From F23-B02 sp963632825 (GTDB lineage Bacteria > Bacillota > Clostridia > Oscillospirales > Oscillospiraceae), in contig CAVGWF010000065.1 in NCBI GenBank assembly GCA_963632825.1, positions 1-20,557 on the forward strand: 20,557 nt of DNA, written 5' to 3'. Shown piece after piece: positions 1 to 7,215 of this stretch (position 1 is its first letter; each line of letters starts with the position of its first letter). The notes beneath the pieces are model-generated. The model ran no database searches. It was not told the origin of the DNA and saw only the letters and a program-made list of their open reading frames with translations. Made by a program: the position numbers and the translations under genes.

Positions 1-54
1 AGCGGCGGTCTCCAAAACCGTAGGCCGAGGGTTCGAAGCCTTCTTCCCCTGCCA
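1..54 (+). tRNA. tRNA-Trp (CCA), 3' part, 5' end outside the window
   Basis: The anticodon stem (5-9 with 17-21, one G-U pair), the seven-base loop with anticodon CCA at 12-14, a five-base variable loop, the T arm (27-43, TTCGAAG loop) and the acceptor 3' strand are all recognisable. The discriminator base is G (51), as expected for bacterial tRNA-Trp, and CCA is encoded at 52-54. The D arm and 5' acceptor strand lie before the window start. Confidence 0.9.
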
Positions 55-98
55 AGAAGCCTGAAAGCGTATGCTTTCAGGCTTCTTGGCGTTTTTTT
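52..98 (+). terminator. Rho-independent terminator of the tRNA gene
   Basis: A perfect 17-bp stem (52-68 with 73-89) with a GTAT loop is followed by seven T residues (92-98). The stem begins with the CCA of the tRNA itself, so the terminator hairpin and the mature tRNA 3' end share three bases. Confidence 0.9.
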
Positions 99-174
99 AA
101 CTTTTCCCGACCTAAATCCAACTGTTTTTGCCGTCTTAAAGGGCATGCCAAGCCATGCCGGCGCGATCGAGAAC

Positions 175-199
175 ATACATTTTTTCTTTACAAATGTAT
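175..199. promoter_or_regulatory. Candidate operator: perfect 8-bp inverted repeat
   Basis: ATACATTT (175-182) and AAATGTAT (192-199) are perfect reverse complements separated by 9 bases, just upstream of the -35 box at 206. This is a plausible binding site for the XRE-type regulator encoded next, but AT-rich UP-element-like sequence would also fit here. The binding partner is inferred from position only. Confidence 0.45.
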
Positions 200-205
200 C
201 TAATG

Positions 206-234
206 TTGACAACTGGCGGCATATAGTGTACAAT
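206..234 (+). promoter_or_regulatory. Sigma-A-type promoter of the ubiquitin-like operon
   Basis: TTGACA (206-211) and TACAAT (229-234) are separated by 17 bases, a near-consensus vegetative promoter. Transcription would start near 241. The following eleven genes all lie on the same strand with short gaps, so this is the likely main promoter of the whole set. Confidence 0.8.
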
Positions 235-292
235 TATGAGCATAAATCGACATGATCAGACAGCTTTATCCGCAAAGTGAGGTGTATTGCTG

Positions 293-850
293 TTGCAGAA
301 TTCAAAATGGAAGCTTAATGATGAAGAAAAGCAAATGCTGATCGCCGCGATAACGCCGGAGCTTGTACCTTTGCGCTCAAAAGCCGGTATTTCGCAGAGC
401 GAGCTTGCGAATATTATCGGTGTATCGCGCCAGACATACGGCGCTATTGAGCGCGGCGACCGTGAAATGACATGGAATACATATCTGTCGTTAGTGCTTT
501 TCTATGACTACAATCAAAAAACTCACCAGATGCTGAGATCAGTCGGTGCGTTTCCGCGTGAGATCGTTGCGCGCTTTAATGACGGCGAGCCTGATATGAT
601 AGACCTTGGCCTCATGCTCGGACAAGGCATGCAGAGCATAATCGGCAGGCTTGACGAGCAGGCGCTGCGCTCGATCAGGACAATGATAATGATAGAGTAT
701 GCCCGCTGCACCAATACACCGGGCGAGGTGATCATCAAATCATTTGACGGCATCGGCTTTTCGGATCTGCCAAGAAAAACCGAGGATGTTAAAGCCGCAA
801 AGGCGCTGAAGGCTATCAAGGAGCGTGCTCGCAGGAATGACCGGCTGTGA
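293..850 (+). CDS. XRE-family helix-turn-helix transcriptional regulator
   Basis: A protein of about 185 aa with a Cro/CI-type helix-turn-helix at roughly residues 24-73; the core reads SQSELANIIGVSRQTYGAIERG. The rest is a helical region of about 110 aa that I do not recognise, ending in a basic Lys/Arg-rich tail. A TTG at 293 is preferred because GAGGTG (279-284) is 8 bases upstream; the TTG at 287 is too close to it. The next gene overlaps or abuts its 3' end and encodes an ImmA/IrrE-like peptidase. XRE regulators paired with ImmA-type proteases are classically repressors that are cleaved to switch on a mobile element or stress genes (ImmR/ImmA, DdrO/IrrE). I infer the same role here, with the inverted repeat at 175-199 as candidate operator. 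Confidence 0.85.
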   Translation: MQNSKWKLNDEEKQMLIAAITPELVPLRSKAGISQSELANIIGVSRQTYGAIERGDREMTWNTYLSLVLFYDYNQKTHQMLRSVGAFPREIVARFNDGEPDMIDLGLMLGQGMQSIIGRLDEQALRSIRTMIMIEYARCTNTPGEVIIKSFDGIGFSDLPRKTEDVKAAKALKAIKERARRNDRL

Positions 851-1514
851 AATTAAAAAGAGAGTCAGACAGTTCCGTAAAAAATCGGGCATGGCACATA
901 AGCCGGACAGCGATGCGCTCAGGCGTGCAATTGAGCGGATGGGTTATACGGTCGTTGAGTTTAATAACATCTACAATGACGAAGCCGTCGCCGCCCTCAT
1001 AGAGGCTCTGCACATACCCGAACGAGTGCTCAACGCACGCGGCTTTACTTATGCCGATGCTTCCCGACGGCTTGTTTTCATCAACGAAGATCTGTCCGAG
1101 GACGAAAAAGCGGTGGTGCTCGCACATGAGACGGGGCACATTTTTCTGCGGCATATGACAACGGCACCGATAATCGGCAACGATGTTTCCGAGGAGTATG
1201 AGGCGAACGAATTTGCGCATTACCTCCTGAACTCCGGCGTATTTGCGGGGATCGCGGATTTTGTGCGCCGCAACAAAAAGCGGGTGATCGCGGCGGCCGC
1301 GGCAATTTTGATCATTGCCGCCGGCATAACAGCCTACTGCGTTATAAGCAGCGAGAGCCAATACTACGGCGAGTATTACATAACACCGGAGGGCAGCCGT
1401 TATCACGAGGCCGACTGCGCCTATATAAAGGATAAAAGTACTGCACGGCGGATGACCGTTGAGGAATACGAAAGCGGCGACTATACACCGTGCCAGAGAT
1501 GCATACCGAAATAG
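837..1514 (+). CDS. ImmA/IrrE-type metallopeptidase with transmembrane helix and extracytoplasmic Cys-rich domain
   Basis: With the ATG at 837 the protein has 225 aa. The zinc peptidase motif HETGH is at residues 97-101 and the second ligand region EANEFA at 122-127, the ImmA/IrrE signature. A hydrophobic helix follows (about 149-168, Ala/Ile-rich, preceded by basic RRNKKR). The C-terminal 55 aa hold H190, C194, C219 and C222, resembling the small Ada-like metal-binding module that ends many secreted Firmicute proteins. Soluble ImmA proteins cleave XRE repressors; here the protease would face the cytoplasm and the Cys domain the outside, which suggests an envelope-sensing derepressor. A GTG start at 825 is possible but sits only one base after AAGGAG (818-823); the ATG at 837 is 13 bases away, so the start is uncertain. 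The gene overlaps the 3' end of the regulator gene. Confidence 0.85.
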   Translation: MTGCEIKKRVRQFRKKSGMAHKPDSDALRRAIERMGYTVVEFNNIYNDEAVAALIEALHIPERVLNARGFTYADASRRLVFINEDLSEDEKAVVLAHETGHIFLRHMTTAPIIGNDVSEEYEANEFAHYLLNSGVFAGIADFVRRNKKRVIAAAAAILIIAAGITAYCVISSESQYYGEYYITPEGSRYHEADCAYIKDKSTARRMTVEEYESGDYTPCQRCIPK

Positions 1515-1550
1515 AGAGCGGTATTAAAAAGAGAAATAGAAAATTAAATA

Positions 1551-1854
1551 AAAACATAAAGGAGAAGAGCATGGAAAACAAAATTGAAGACCAGACCTCC
1601 GTGCAGCCGGATCAGGAGATTGAGCCGGAAAAGGAGCAGCTTGACGCTGAGCCCGAGACCGAAGTGACAGCGCAGGAGCCGGAGCAGCCTGACGCGGAGC
1701 CGGAGACGGTGGTAACACCTCAGGCGCAGGAAACCTGCCCGAGCTGCGGCGCACCCATGGCGGCGGATCAGGCGTTCTGCACGAGCTGCGGCGCGGCAAA
1801 GGCAGCACCGGCGAAAAGGGTGTGCTCCAAATGCGGAGCAGAGCTTGCAGAGGG
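1551..1854 (+). repeat. Direct repeat, copy 1 (304 bp, perfect)
   Basis: This segment is identical base for base to 2525-2828. It covers the ribosome binding site and the first 94 codons or so of the zinc-ribbon membrane protein gene. Similarity continues imperfectly for about another 70 bases, to the conserved ISQFN linker. Confidence 0.95.
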
Positions 1855-2494
1855 GCAGAGCTTTTGCCCGAAGTGCGGTCAGAAGGTAGACATTCAGGCA
1901 CAAACAAATGTAAACCCCGCAATTTCTCAATTTAATGCCGGCGTGGATACAAAAAACAAGAAATCGAAAATGCTGCCTATTGTTATTGCAGCGGTTCTTG
2001 CGGTTTGCGTTGCCTTAGGCGTGGTGATCTCCGGCGTCATAAGCGATAAAAAGGCGGAGGAAGCCATGGCGGCATACAAAACTGCCGCTTCGGAATTTTA
2101 TTCCGCTGTTTCGTCCGATGCTTTGTTGCTTGAAGATATTGGCAGCGATATAGTCAACAATTGGCATGACTACATCTACGATGATGCATACACCAGTATT
2201 GAGTCGGCTGTCCTCATGGCTCAGATTGACCACGCGGATGACATTTCGACAGTTAAAGAGAACTACGATAAAATTACAAGCGCATACAAGAATTTACTTG
2301 ACCTTCCTGAAAACTCCACGAGCGAGCTGGAGGAAATTAAGGATGCCGTTAAAGGCGCTTATGATGCCTATGTCGATTTCTATGAAACGGTAATGGATGT
2401 GTCCGGTAACTACAGAAGCTTTTCCGATGCTTTCCATACAACCGACAGCACAATGGCTTCGGCAATCAAAAAATTAGGCAACCTTGTTTCATAG
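1571..2494 (+). CDS. Double zinc-ribbon single-pass membrane protein, helical ectodomain (paralog 1)
   Basis: 307 aa. Residues 1-55 form an acidic, Pro/Glu-rich leader with an imperfect 16-aa repeat (DAEPETEVTAQ / DAEPETVVTPQ). Two zinc ribbons follow: C56/C59/C70/C73 and C85/C88/C99/C102. A linker and one membrane helix (about 134-157) precede a ~150-aa, probably all-helical ectodomain that I do not recognise. With the zinc ribbons inside, the C-terminus should lie outside the cell. The ATG at 1571 is chosen because AAAGGAG lies 6 bases upstream and the same arrangement is duplicated in the next gene; an upstream in-frame ATG at 1490 lies inside the preceding gene. The gene sits 56 bases after the peptidase gene in the operon. 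Role unknown; zinc-ribbon head plus ectodomain suggests an adaptor or sensor for the ubiquitin-like machinery. Confidence 0.88.
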   Translation: MENKIEDQTSVQPDQEIEPEKEQLDAEPETEVTAQEPEQPDAEPETVVTPQAQETCPSCGAPMAADQAFCTSCGAAKAAPAKRVCSKCGAELAEGQSFCPKCGQKVDIQAQTNVNPAISQFNAGVDTKNKKSKMLPIVIAAVLAVCVALGVVISGVISDKKAEEAMAAYKTAASEFYSAVSSDALLLEDIGSDIVNNWHDYIYDDAYTSIESAVLMAQIDHADDISTVKENYDKITSAYKNLLDLPENSTSELEEIKDAVKGAYDAYVDFYETVMDVSGNYRSFSDAFHTTDSTMASAIKKLGNLVS

Positions 2495-2524
2495 TGTAAT
2501 TGTAATATGGATAGCCAATCCCCG

Positions 2525-2828
2525 AAAACATAAAGGAGAAGAGCATGGAAAACAAAATTGAAGACCAGACCTCCGTGCAGCCGGATCAGGAGATTGAGCC
2601 GGAAAAGGAGCAGCTTGACGCTGAGCCCGAGACCGAAGTGACAGCGCAGGAGCCGGAGCAGCCTGACGCGGAGCCGGAGACGGTGGTAACACCTCAGGCG
2701 CAGGAAACCTGCCCGAGCTGCGGCGCACCCATGGCGGCGGATCAGGCGTTCTGCACGAGCTGCGGCGCGGCAAAGGCAGCACCGGCGAAAAGGGTGTGCT
2801 CCAAATGCGGAGCAGAGCTTGCAGAGGG
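2525..2828 (+). repeat. Direct repeat, copy 2 (304 bp, perfect)
   Basis: Identical to 1551-1854 (offset 974). The identity begins only 20 bases before the ribosome binding site region and ends within the second zinc-ribbon coding region, after which the two genes diverge. Confidence 0.95.
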
Positions 2829-3570
2829 ACAGGATTTTTGCCCGAACTGCGGGCAGAAGGCTGGACTTGAGATCGACGCCGGTGTCGCCGACGCGATAAG
2901 CCAGTTCAACAGCGGCGTGAGCGCGGCAAACGAAGCGAAGAAAAAACAGCCGCAGAAGATAATAATTGCGGTGATCGCCGCCATTGTCGTTATAGCCGCG
3001 GCAGTTTTTGCGATTCCCAAGCTGTTCCCCTCGGTAGAGTCGCTGTGCGAGCAGGGCAGGTATGTCGAGGCGTATGAGAAGGCCGACGGCGACGAAGCAA
3101 AGCTTGCGGTCAAGGTCGAAAGCGTTACCGCGCAGTCAATGAAGGATATTGAGCAAAGTCTTGACGAAAAATATACATACGATCTTAAGGGTGTATACTT
3201 CAGAGAAGGCATAAATGACGATAATGTAGAATTTCACTGGCTTGCCATCAAAACAGAGGTTTTTGAATATGGATCTTCTATAGGTGACGGGTATTTGGTT
3301 TATGTTTGGTATAATACCGATCAGGAATGGAAGAGATGGGGCGTTGTGACTGATTTAGACGACGAAACATATGGGTATTATGATTCTACGGAGGAGAAAA
3401 ATAAAAAGCTGATGCGCAATGTCACCCGAATGCTATATTCCACCACAGTCGAAGAAGGCACAGCACTCAGTGACGAAGGTGTTGCCAGAGTGAATGCCAT
3501 CATCACAAACGGCGTGACCATCGATCCGGTCACCATTCCGTTTGCGGCAAATGTAACAGAAGGAGATTAA
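2545..3570 (+). CDS. Double zinc-ribbon single-pass membrane protein, different ectodomain (paralog 2)
   Basis: 341 aa. The first ~94 residues are identical to those of the preceding gene (acidic leader and both zinc ribbons), then S/K changes to D/N near C99 and C102. One membrane helix lies at about 138-159 and a ~180-aa extracytoplasmic region follows that contains aromatic, probably beta-rich segments (around VYFREGINDDNVEFHWLA and GYLVYVWYNTDQEWKRWG) and is unrelated by eye to the ectodomain of paralog 1. The same AAAGGAG site lies 6 bases before the ATG. The end of the gene contains the ribosome binding site of the ubiquitin-fold gene, only two bases downstream. I do not recognise the ectodomain. 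The pair looks like one cytoplasmic head attached to two alternative outside domains. Confidence 0.88.
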   Translation: MENKIEDQTSVQPDQEIEPEKEQLDAEPETEVTAQEPEQPDAEPETVVTPQAQETCPSCGAPMAADQAFCTSCGAAKAAPAKRVCSKCGAELAEGQDFCPNCGQKAGLEIDAGVADAISQFNSGVSAANEAKKKQPQKIIIAVIAAIVVIAAAVFAIPKLFPSVESLCEQGRYVEAYEKADGDEAKLAVKVESVTAQSMKDIEQSLDEKYTYDLKGVYFREGINDDNVEFHWLAIKTEVFEYGSSIGDGYLVYVWYNTDQEWKRWGVVTDLDDETYGYYDSTEEKNKKLMRNVTRMLYSTTVEEGTALSDEGVARVNAIITNGVTIDPVTIPFAANVTEGD

Positions 3571-3572
3571 AT

Positions 3573-4307
3573 ATGGGAAAGGTTAATGTCGTTATAGTTG
3601 ATGCTACCGGCAATAAGGAGCAGAAGGTCGGTCTGCCCGACGATATAAAATGCGGCATCATAATGGTAAAGCTCGTTGAAAAGATAAAGCTCCCGTCCGT
3701 TGGACCGGACGGCAACCCCATAAGCTATAAGTTTATCCACAAGGTCACCGGCCGCCAGCTTCTCGAGTCGCAGACTCTGGCAGAGGCGGGCATAAAGGAC
3801 GGCGATGTTCTGCGCCTCCAGCCGGAGATAACCGCCGGCGCAAAGACCTGCGCAAGCTGCGGAGCCGTAAACGAGGACACCACCGCATTCTGCGTAAAAT
3901 GCGGCACAAAGCTCGACGCTGCACCTGCGCAGCCCGCGTTTGACGCGACCGTACCTCCCCAGCAGCCGTATACCGCGGCTCCCGTGCAGGGCGCGGGAAA
4001 TGTGAGCACGGTCGACAAGCTCGGCGGCATTGCGGAGAAAAACTCCAAGGTCATATCTATCATCGGCATTCTCTCCGGCATAGTTTCCGTGATTGTCGGA
4101 ATATTCACCATGCGCGGTGATATCGGTGTGTATGTAGCCTCCAAATCCTATGGCGGCGACGCTTACACCGGCATCCAGAACGCCGCTGCGGATACAGCGA
4201 ACAATATCAGGGAGCTTGCTCTTTCGATTAATTACAGCTTTGGCTGGCTGCTTATAGTACTTGGTATCGCGATAGCCTGCTATTTCGCGCTGAAGCTGAA
4301 GAAGTAA
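3573..4307 (+). CDS. YukD/EsaB-like ubiquitin-fold protein with zinc ribbon and two membrane helices
   Basis: 244 aa. Residues 1-85 match the beta-grasp pattern of YukD-type ubiquitin-like domains: an initial strand VNVVIVD, a KxVxL strand, a long helix (GIIMVKLVEKIKL), a YKFIHKVTGRQL strand pair and a closing TLAEAGIKDGDVLRLQP. A zinc ribbon follows (C93, C96, C107, C110), then a Pro/Ala-rich linker, two membrane helices (about 160-180 and 222-240) and a short basic tail. Both termini should be cytoplasmic. The ubiquitin-fold domain is N-terminal and internal, with no free Gly-Gly end; only Gly89 follows the fold. It is therefore either a structural adaptor or needs processing before conjugation. 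AGGAGA in the end of the previous gene is the ribosome binding site, and E1 begins one base after its stop, pointing to coupled translation. The fold assignment is from pattern reading. Confidence 0.82.
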   Translation: MGKVNVVIVDATGNKEQKVGLPDDIKCGIIMVKLVEKIKLPSVGPDGNPISYKFIHKVTGRQLLESQTLAEAGIKDGDVLRLQPEITAGAKTCASCGAVNEDTTAFCVKCGTKLDAAPAQPAFDATVPPQQPYTAAPVQGAGNVSTVDKLGGIAEKNSKVISIIGILSGIVSVIVGIFTMRGDIGVYVASKSYGGDAYTGIQNAAADTANNIRELALSINYSFGWLLIVLGIAIACYFALKLKK

Positions 4308-4308
4308 A

Positions 4309-5493
4309 ATGAGTGAAACAATAGAATTCGGCAGCGCCGATTTTGAAGAAGACCGCTACAGCCGCCTGCGGCTTATACCGTGGTGGGATCAGGACAGGCT
4401 TAAAAACGCGACCGTCATGGTCGTCGGCGCGGGAGCCATCGGCAACGAGCTTATAAAAAATCTCGCGCTGCTGGGTATAGGAAAAGTCCTTATCTATGAT
4501 ATGGACAGAATAGAGAACACGAACCTCACCCGCTCGGTGCTTTACCGCCGCAGCGATGTCGGGCGCTTTAAGGCCGAGGTCGCGGCGGAGCGGGCGACGG
4601 AAATGAACCCCGATGTCAGCGCAAAGGCGTTTATAGCCAATATCATCGATGATGTGGGACTCGGCGTTTTCCGCAGGACGGATGTCGTTCTGGGAGGACT
4701 TGATAACCGCGAGGCGCGCCTTGCGATAAACCAGGCGTGCTATAAGGTGAACAAGCCGTGGATCGACGGCGCTATCGAGGCGCTCAGCGGCTTTGCGCGC
4801 GTTTTCGTGCCAGGTCACGGCGCGTGCTACGAGTGTACCATGACCGAGACAGACTGGATGCTCATTAACAAGCGCAAGTCGTGCGCACTGCTCACGCATG
4901 AGCAGATGGAGCAGGGCAAGATACCCACAACGCCTACATCGTCGTCGGTGATAGCGGGAATACAGGTGCAGGAGATGCTCAAGCTCCTGCATTCGGACCG
5001 CGGTCTGCCCACGCTTGCGGGCAAGGGCTATGTGTTCAACGGACTTACGCACGACTCGTATGTCGTTGAGTATCAGGAAAAGCCCGACTGCATGAGCCAT
5101 GAGACCTATGAGCCCATCATCGAAAAGCCGTGGTCGGTAAAGACAACGACCCTCGGTCAGCTGCTCGGAAGCGTCCGCGCAGAGCTCGGCGAAAAGGCCG
5201 TCGTTGACTTCGACCGCGATATTGCGACGACTGCGTCGTGCGCCTGCGGAGAGCATATGGAGATGTTCAAGCCCGTGCACAAGCTCAGAGGAGATATGCT
5301 CGTTTGCCCCAAGTGCGGCGCTATGATGCAGTTTGACACCATGCACACCGTACGCGGCGATGAGCCTTATCTCGATAGAACCTTAGCCGAGCTCGGCATA
5401 CCGCCGCTGCATATAGTCTGCGGCAGGGTCGGCATGGACGCAAAGTATTATGAATTTACCGCTGACGAGGAAGAAGTGTTCAGCGCACTGTAA
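4309..5493 (+). CDS. E1/ThiF-type ubiquitin-like-activating enzyme with C-terminal zinc ribbon
   Basis: 394 aa, predicted to adenylate the C-terminus of a ubiquitin-like protein with ATP. The Rossmann nucleotide-binding loop GAGAIG is at 40-45; the acidic end of strand two (D64, D66) and ENTNLTR (69-75) match the E1/MoeB ATP site. LGGLDNREAR (128-137) and the crossover CYEC (C173, C176) are typical. SCALL at 191-195 places C192 where E1 enzymes carry the thioester-forming cysteine, ahead of the conserved IAGIQVQEMLKLL helix. The C-terminal ~115 aa hold C311/C313 and C333/C336, consistent with a zinc ribbon, followed by a stretch (TLAELGIPPLHIV) that resembles the end of a ubiquitin fold. There is no membrane helix; this is the only soluble enzyme in the set. 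The start ATG is one base after the preceding stop, with only a weak ribosome binding site, so translation is probably coupled. Confidence 0.93.
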   Translation: MSETIEFGSADFEEDRYSRLRLIPWWDQDRLKNATVMVVGAGAIGNELIKNLALLGIGKVLIYDMDRIENTNLTRSVLYRRSDVGRFKAEVAAERATEMNPDVSAKAFIANIIDDVGLGVFRRTDVVLGGLDNREARLAINQACYKVNKPWIDGAIEALSGFARVFVPGHGACYECTMTETDWMLINKRKSCALLTHEQMEQGKIPTTPTSSSVIAGIQVQEMLKLLHSDRGLPTLAGKGYVFNGLTHDSYVVEYQEKPDCMSHETYEPIIEKPWSVKTTTLGQLLGSVRAELGEKAVVDFDRDIATTASCACGEHMEMFKPVHKLRGDMLVCPKCGAMMQFDTMHTVRGDEPYLDRTLAELGIPPLHIVCGRVGMDAKYYEFTADEEEVFSAL

Positions 5494-5505
5494 AGGGGAA
5501 AAGAA

Positions 5506-7200
5506 ATGGCAATGACCGCAAGAATGCGCCGCCTTGCTTCTGACTATGAGCAGGTCATGAAGGACTTCGCGGGACATAAAAACATAATAGTAACTCCGAT
5601 AGGCGATGTGCCTCCGGAGAAATACCATGTTACATATTTCGTAAACGGCATCTATCTGCTGCCGGACGGACAGATAGAAACGCTCGGCAGACATGAGGTG
5701 GAGATAACGCTCCACGCCGAATACCCGCGCTATAAGCCGCTGTGCAGGATACTGACCCCCATATGGCATCCCAATTTCCGTGACGGACAGATCTGCATAG
5801 GCGACATCTGGGGAGCTGGCGAGTCGCTGAGCGATATCATCATCAATATCGGCGACATGATCCAGTACAAGTCGTGGAACTCCTACAGCCCTCTGTCGGC
5901 TGACGCGGCAAAGTGGGCGATGGAAAATAAGCACCTGTTTCCGGTCGGAAATGTGGAGCTCAATATCGCCGATTACGCCTCGGCAAAGGATACGGTCAAC
6001 ATAGATCTTTTCGACGAGGAAGGCACAGCCGTTCTCGGCGATGAGGATAAGACGGAGTGTTTAGAATATCAAGAGGAAATGACTATGCCTCTCGGCGATA
6101 ATATGACAGAGGCCGTGCAAAGCGGCAATGACTTTGACATAACTCCCGAGGAGCTTGCCGGCATAGAATTTGTGCCTACCGCGCAGCGCATGCAGACCGT
6201 TTCCCACGGCGGCATGGTAAAGGGCGGCAAGGTAAACTTCAAAACCGTTTTCATGAAGGGACTGCTGTGGGCGCTCATAGGCGGCGTAGTCGGCTTTGCC
6301 CTTCAGGAGCTGCTGGACGATGTGACGAGCTCCGATGCCGTTCTCGGCTGGATGGGCTACCACTCCATATATGACATGCTCGACCTGCCCACCGAGCAGG
6401 CCTTGTCGATCATCAGAAACGCCGTTCGCATATCCTCAGCCTTCTTCTCGGCGTTTATTGCCTGCGGACTCGGTCTGTTCATGGGCTTGGGCGAGGGCGT
6501 TTTCTACGGCTCAAAGGAGAACGCGTTCAAGTATGCAGCCATCGGCGCCGCTCTTTCGCTTGCCATCGGCTTTGTGAGCGGCTATCTTGCGCAGTGGATG
6601 TACTCATCAATGCTCACTGACGATGCGTCCGACATTTCCGCGGCGCTTATCCGCGGTCTCGGCTGGGCCATAATGGGTCTCGGCGTCGGTATTTCCGTCG
6701 GTCTGATACGGCCGGAGAAAAAAAGGGTGCTTTTCTGTGCGCTCGGCGGTCTCGCAGGCGGCTTTGCCGGCGGGTTCCTGTTTAACTATGTGACCGAGCT
6801 CATCGTTATCGGCGAAAACGATACCGGTACGGGCGGCAGAGCGGTCGGCATTATCGTCATGGGACTTCTTATCGGTCTCGGCATCGGATTGCTTGAGCAG
6901 TTTGCAAAGCAGGCATGGCTCAAGGTCATCCGCGGCGAGTTCGAGGGCAAGGAGTACCTCGTGTTTGCGGGAACAACGAGCATCGGCAGCAACGGCAAGA
7001 ATACCATCGTTCTGTTCAAGGATAAGCTCGTCGGACCGCATCACTGCGACATCGTGCTCGAGGGCAGCAAATATGTGCTGTTCGACAGGGGCACGCCCAT
7101 GGGCACAATAGTTAACGGACAACGCATAGCCCGGCATATTCTCAGACAGGGCGACGCCATAGCAATAGGCAACTCTGTTCTGGTGTTTAATTCCAAATAA
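5506..7200 (+). CDS. E2/UBC-domain conjugating enzyme fused to six membrane helices and a degenerate FHA domain
   Basis: 564 aa. Residues 1-145 form an E2 (UBC) domain: YPRYKP (73-78), the HPN motif at 88-90 and the catalytic cysteine C97 (GQICIGD) seven residues later, then W102 and a helix. An acidic linker (163-220) follows. Six Gly-rich membrane helices lie at about 247-269, 311-333, 343-362, 383-402, 408-428 and 445-464, so both ends face the cytoplasm. Residues 478-564 have FHA order: IGS (493-495), GPHH (510-513), PMGT (531-534), N537-G538 and a final GDAIAIGNSVLVF. The Arg of the usual IGR and the Ser of SRxH, both phosphothreonine ligands, are absent, so phosphopeptide binding is doubtful. 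AGGGG lies 7 bases before the ATG. It should receive the activated Ubl from the adjacent E1 and work at the membrane. Confidence 0.92.
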   Translation: MAMTARMRRLASDYEQVMKDFAGHKNIIVTPIGDVPPEKYHVTYFVNGIYLLPDGQIETLGRHEVEITLHAEYPRYKPLCRILTPIWHPNFRDGQICIGDIWGAGESLSDIIINIGDMIQYKSWNSYSPLSADAAKWAMENKHLFPVGNVELNIADYASAKDTVNIDLFDEEGTAVLGDEDKTECLEYQEEMTMPLGDNMTEAVQSGNDFDITPEELAGIEFVPTAQRMQTVSHGGMVKGGKVNFKTVFMKGLLWALIGGVVGFALQELLDDVTSSDAVLGWMGYHSIYDMLDLPTEQALSIIRNAVRISSAFFSAFIACGLGLFMGLGEGVFYGSKENAFKYAAIGAALSLAIGFVSGYLAQWMYSSMLTDDASDISAALIRGLGWAIMGLGVGISVGLIRPEKKRVLFCALGGLAGGFAGGFLFNYVTELIVIGENDTGTGGRAVGIIVMGLLIGLGIGLLEQFAKQAWLKVIRGEFEGKEYLVFAGTTSIGSNGKNTIVLFKDKLVGPHHCDIVLEGSKYVLFDRGTPMGTIVNGQRIARHILRQGDAIAIGNSVLVFNSK

Positions 7201-7215
7201 TACGGAGGCAGTATC

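Noticed and set aside
1490..1570. Upstream in-frame start for the first zinc-ribbon protein
   Set aside because: It overlaps the peptidase gene and lacks a good ribosome binding site, and the duplicate gene confirms the ATG at 1571.
3573..4307. Type VII secretion locus, suggested by the YukD-like domain
   Set aside because: No WXG100 protein, EssC-type FtsK ATPase or other secretion component is present in the window.
4252..5346. Long minus-strand open frame of 364 codons
   Set aside because: It lies antisense to the E1 gene and is explained by codon bias; it shows no domain.
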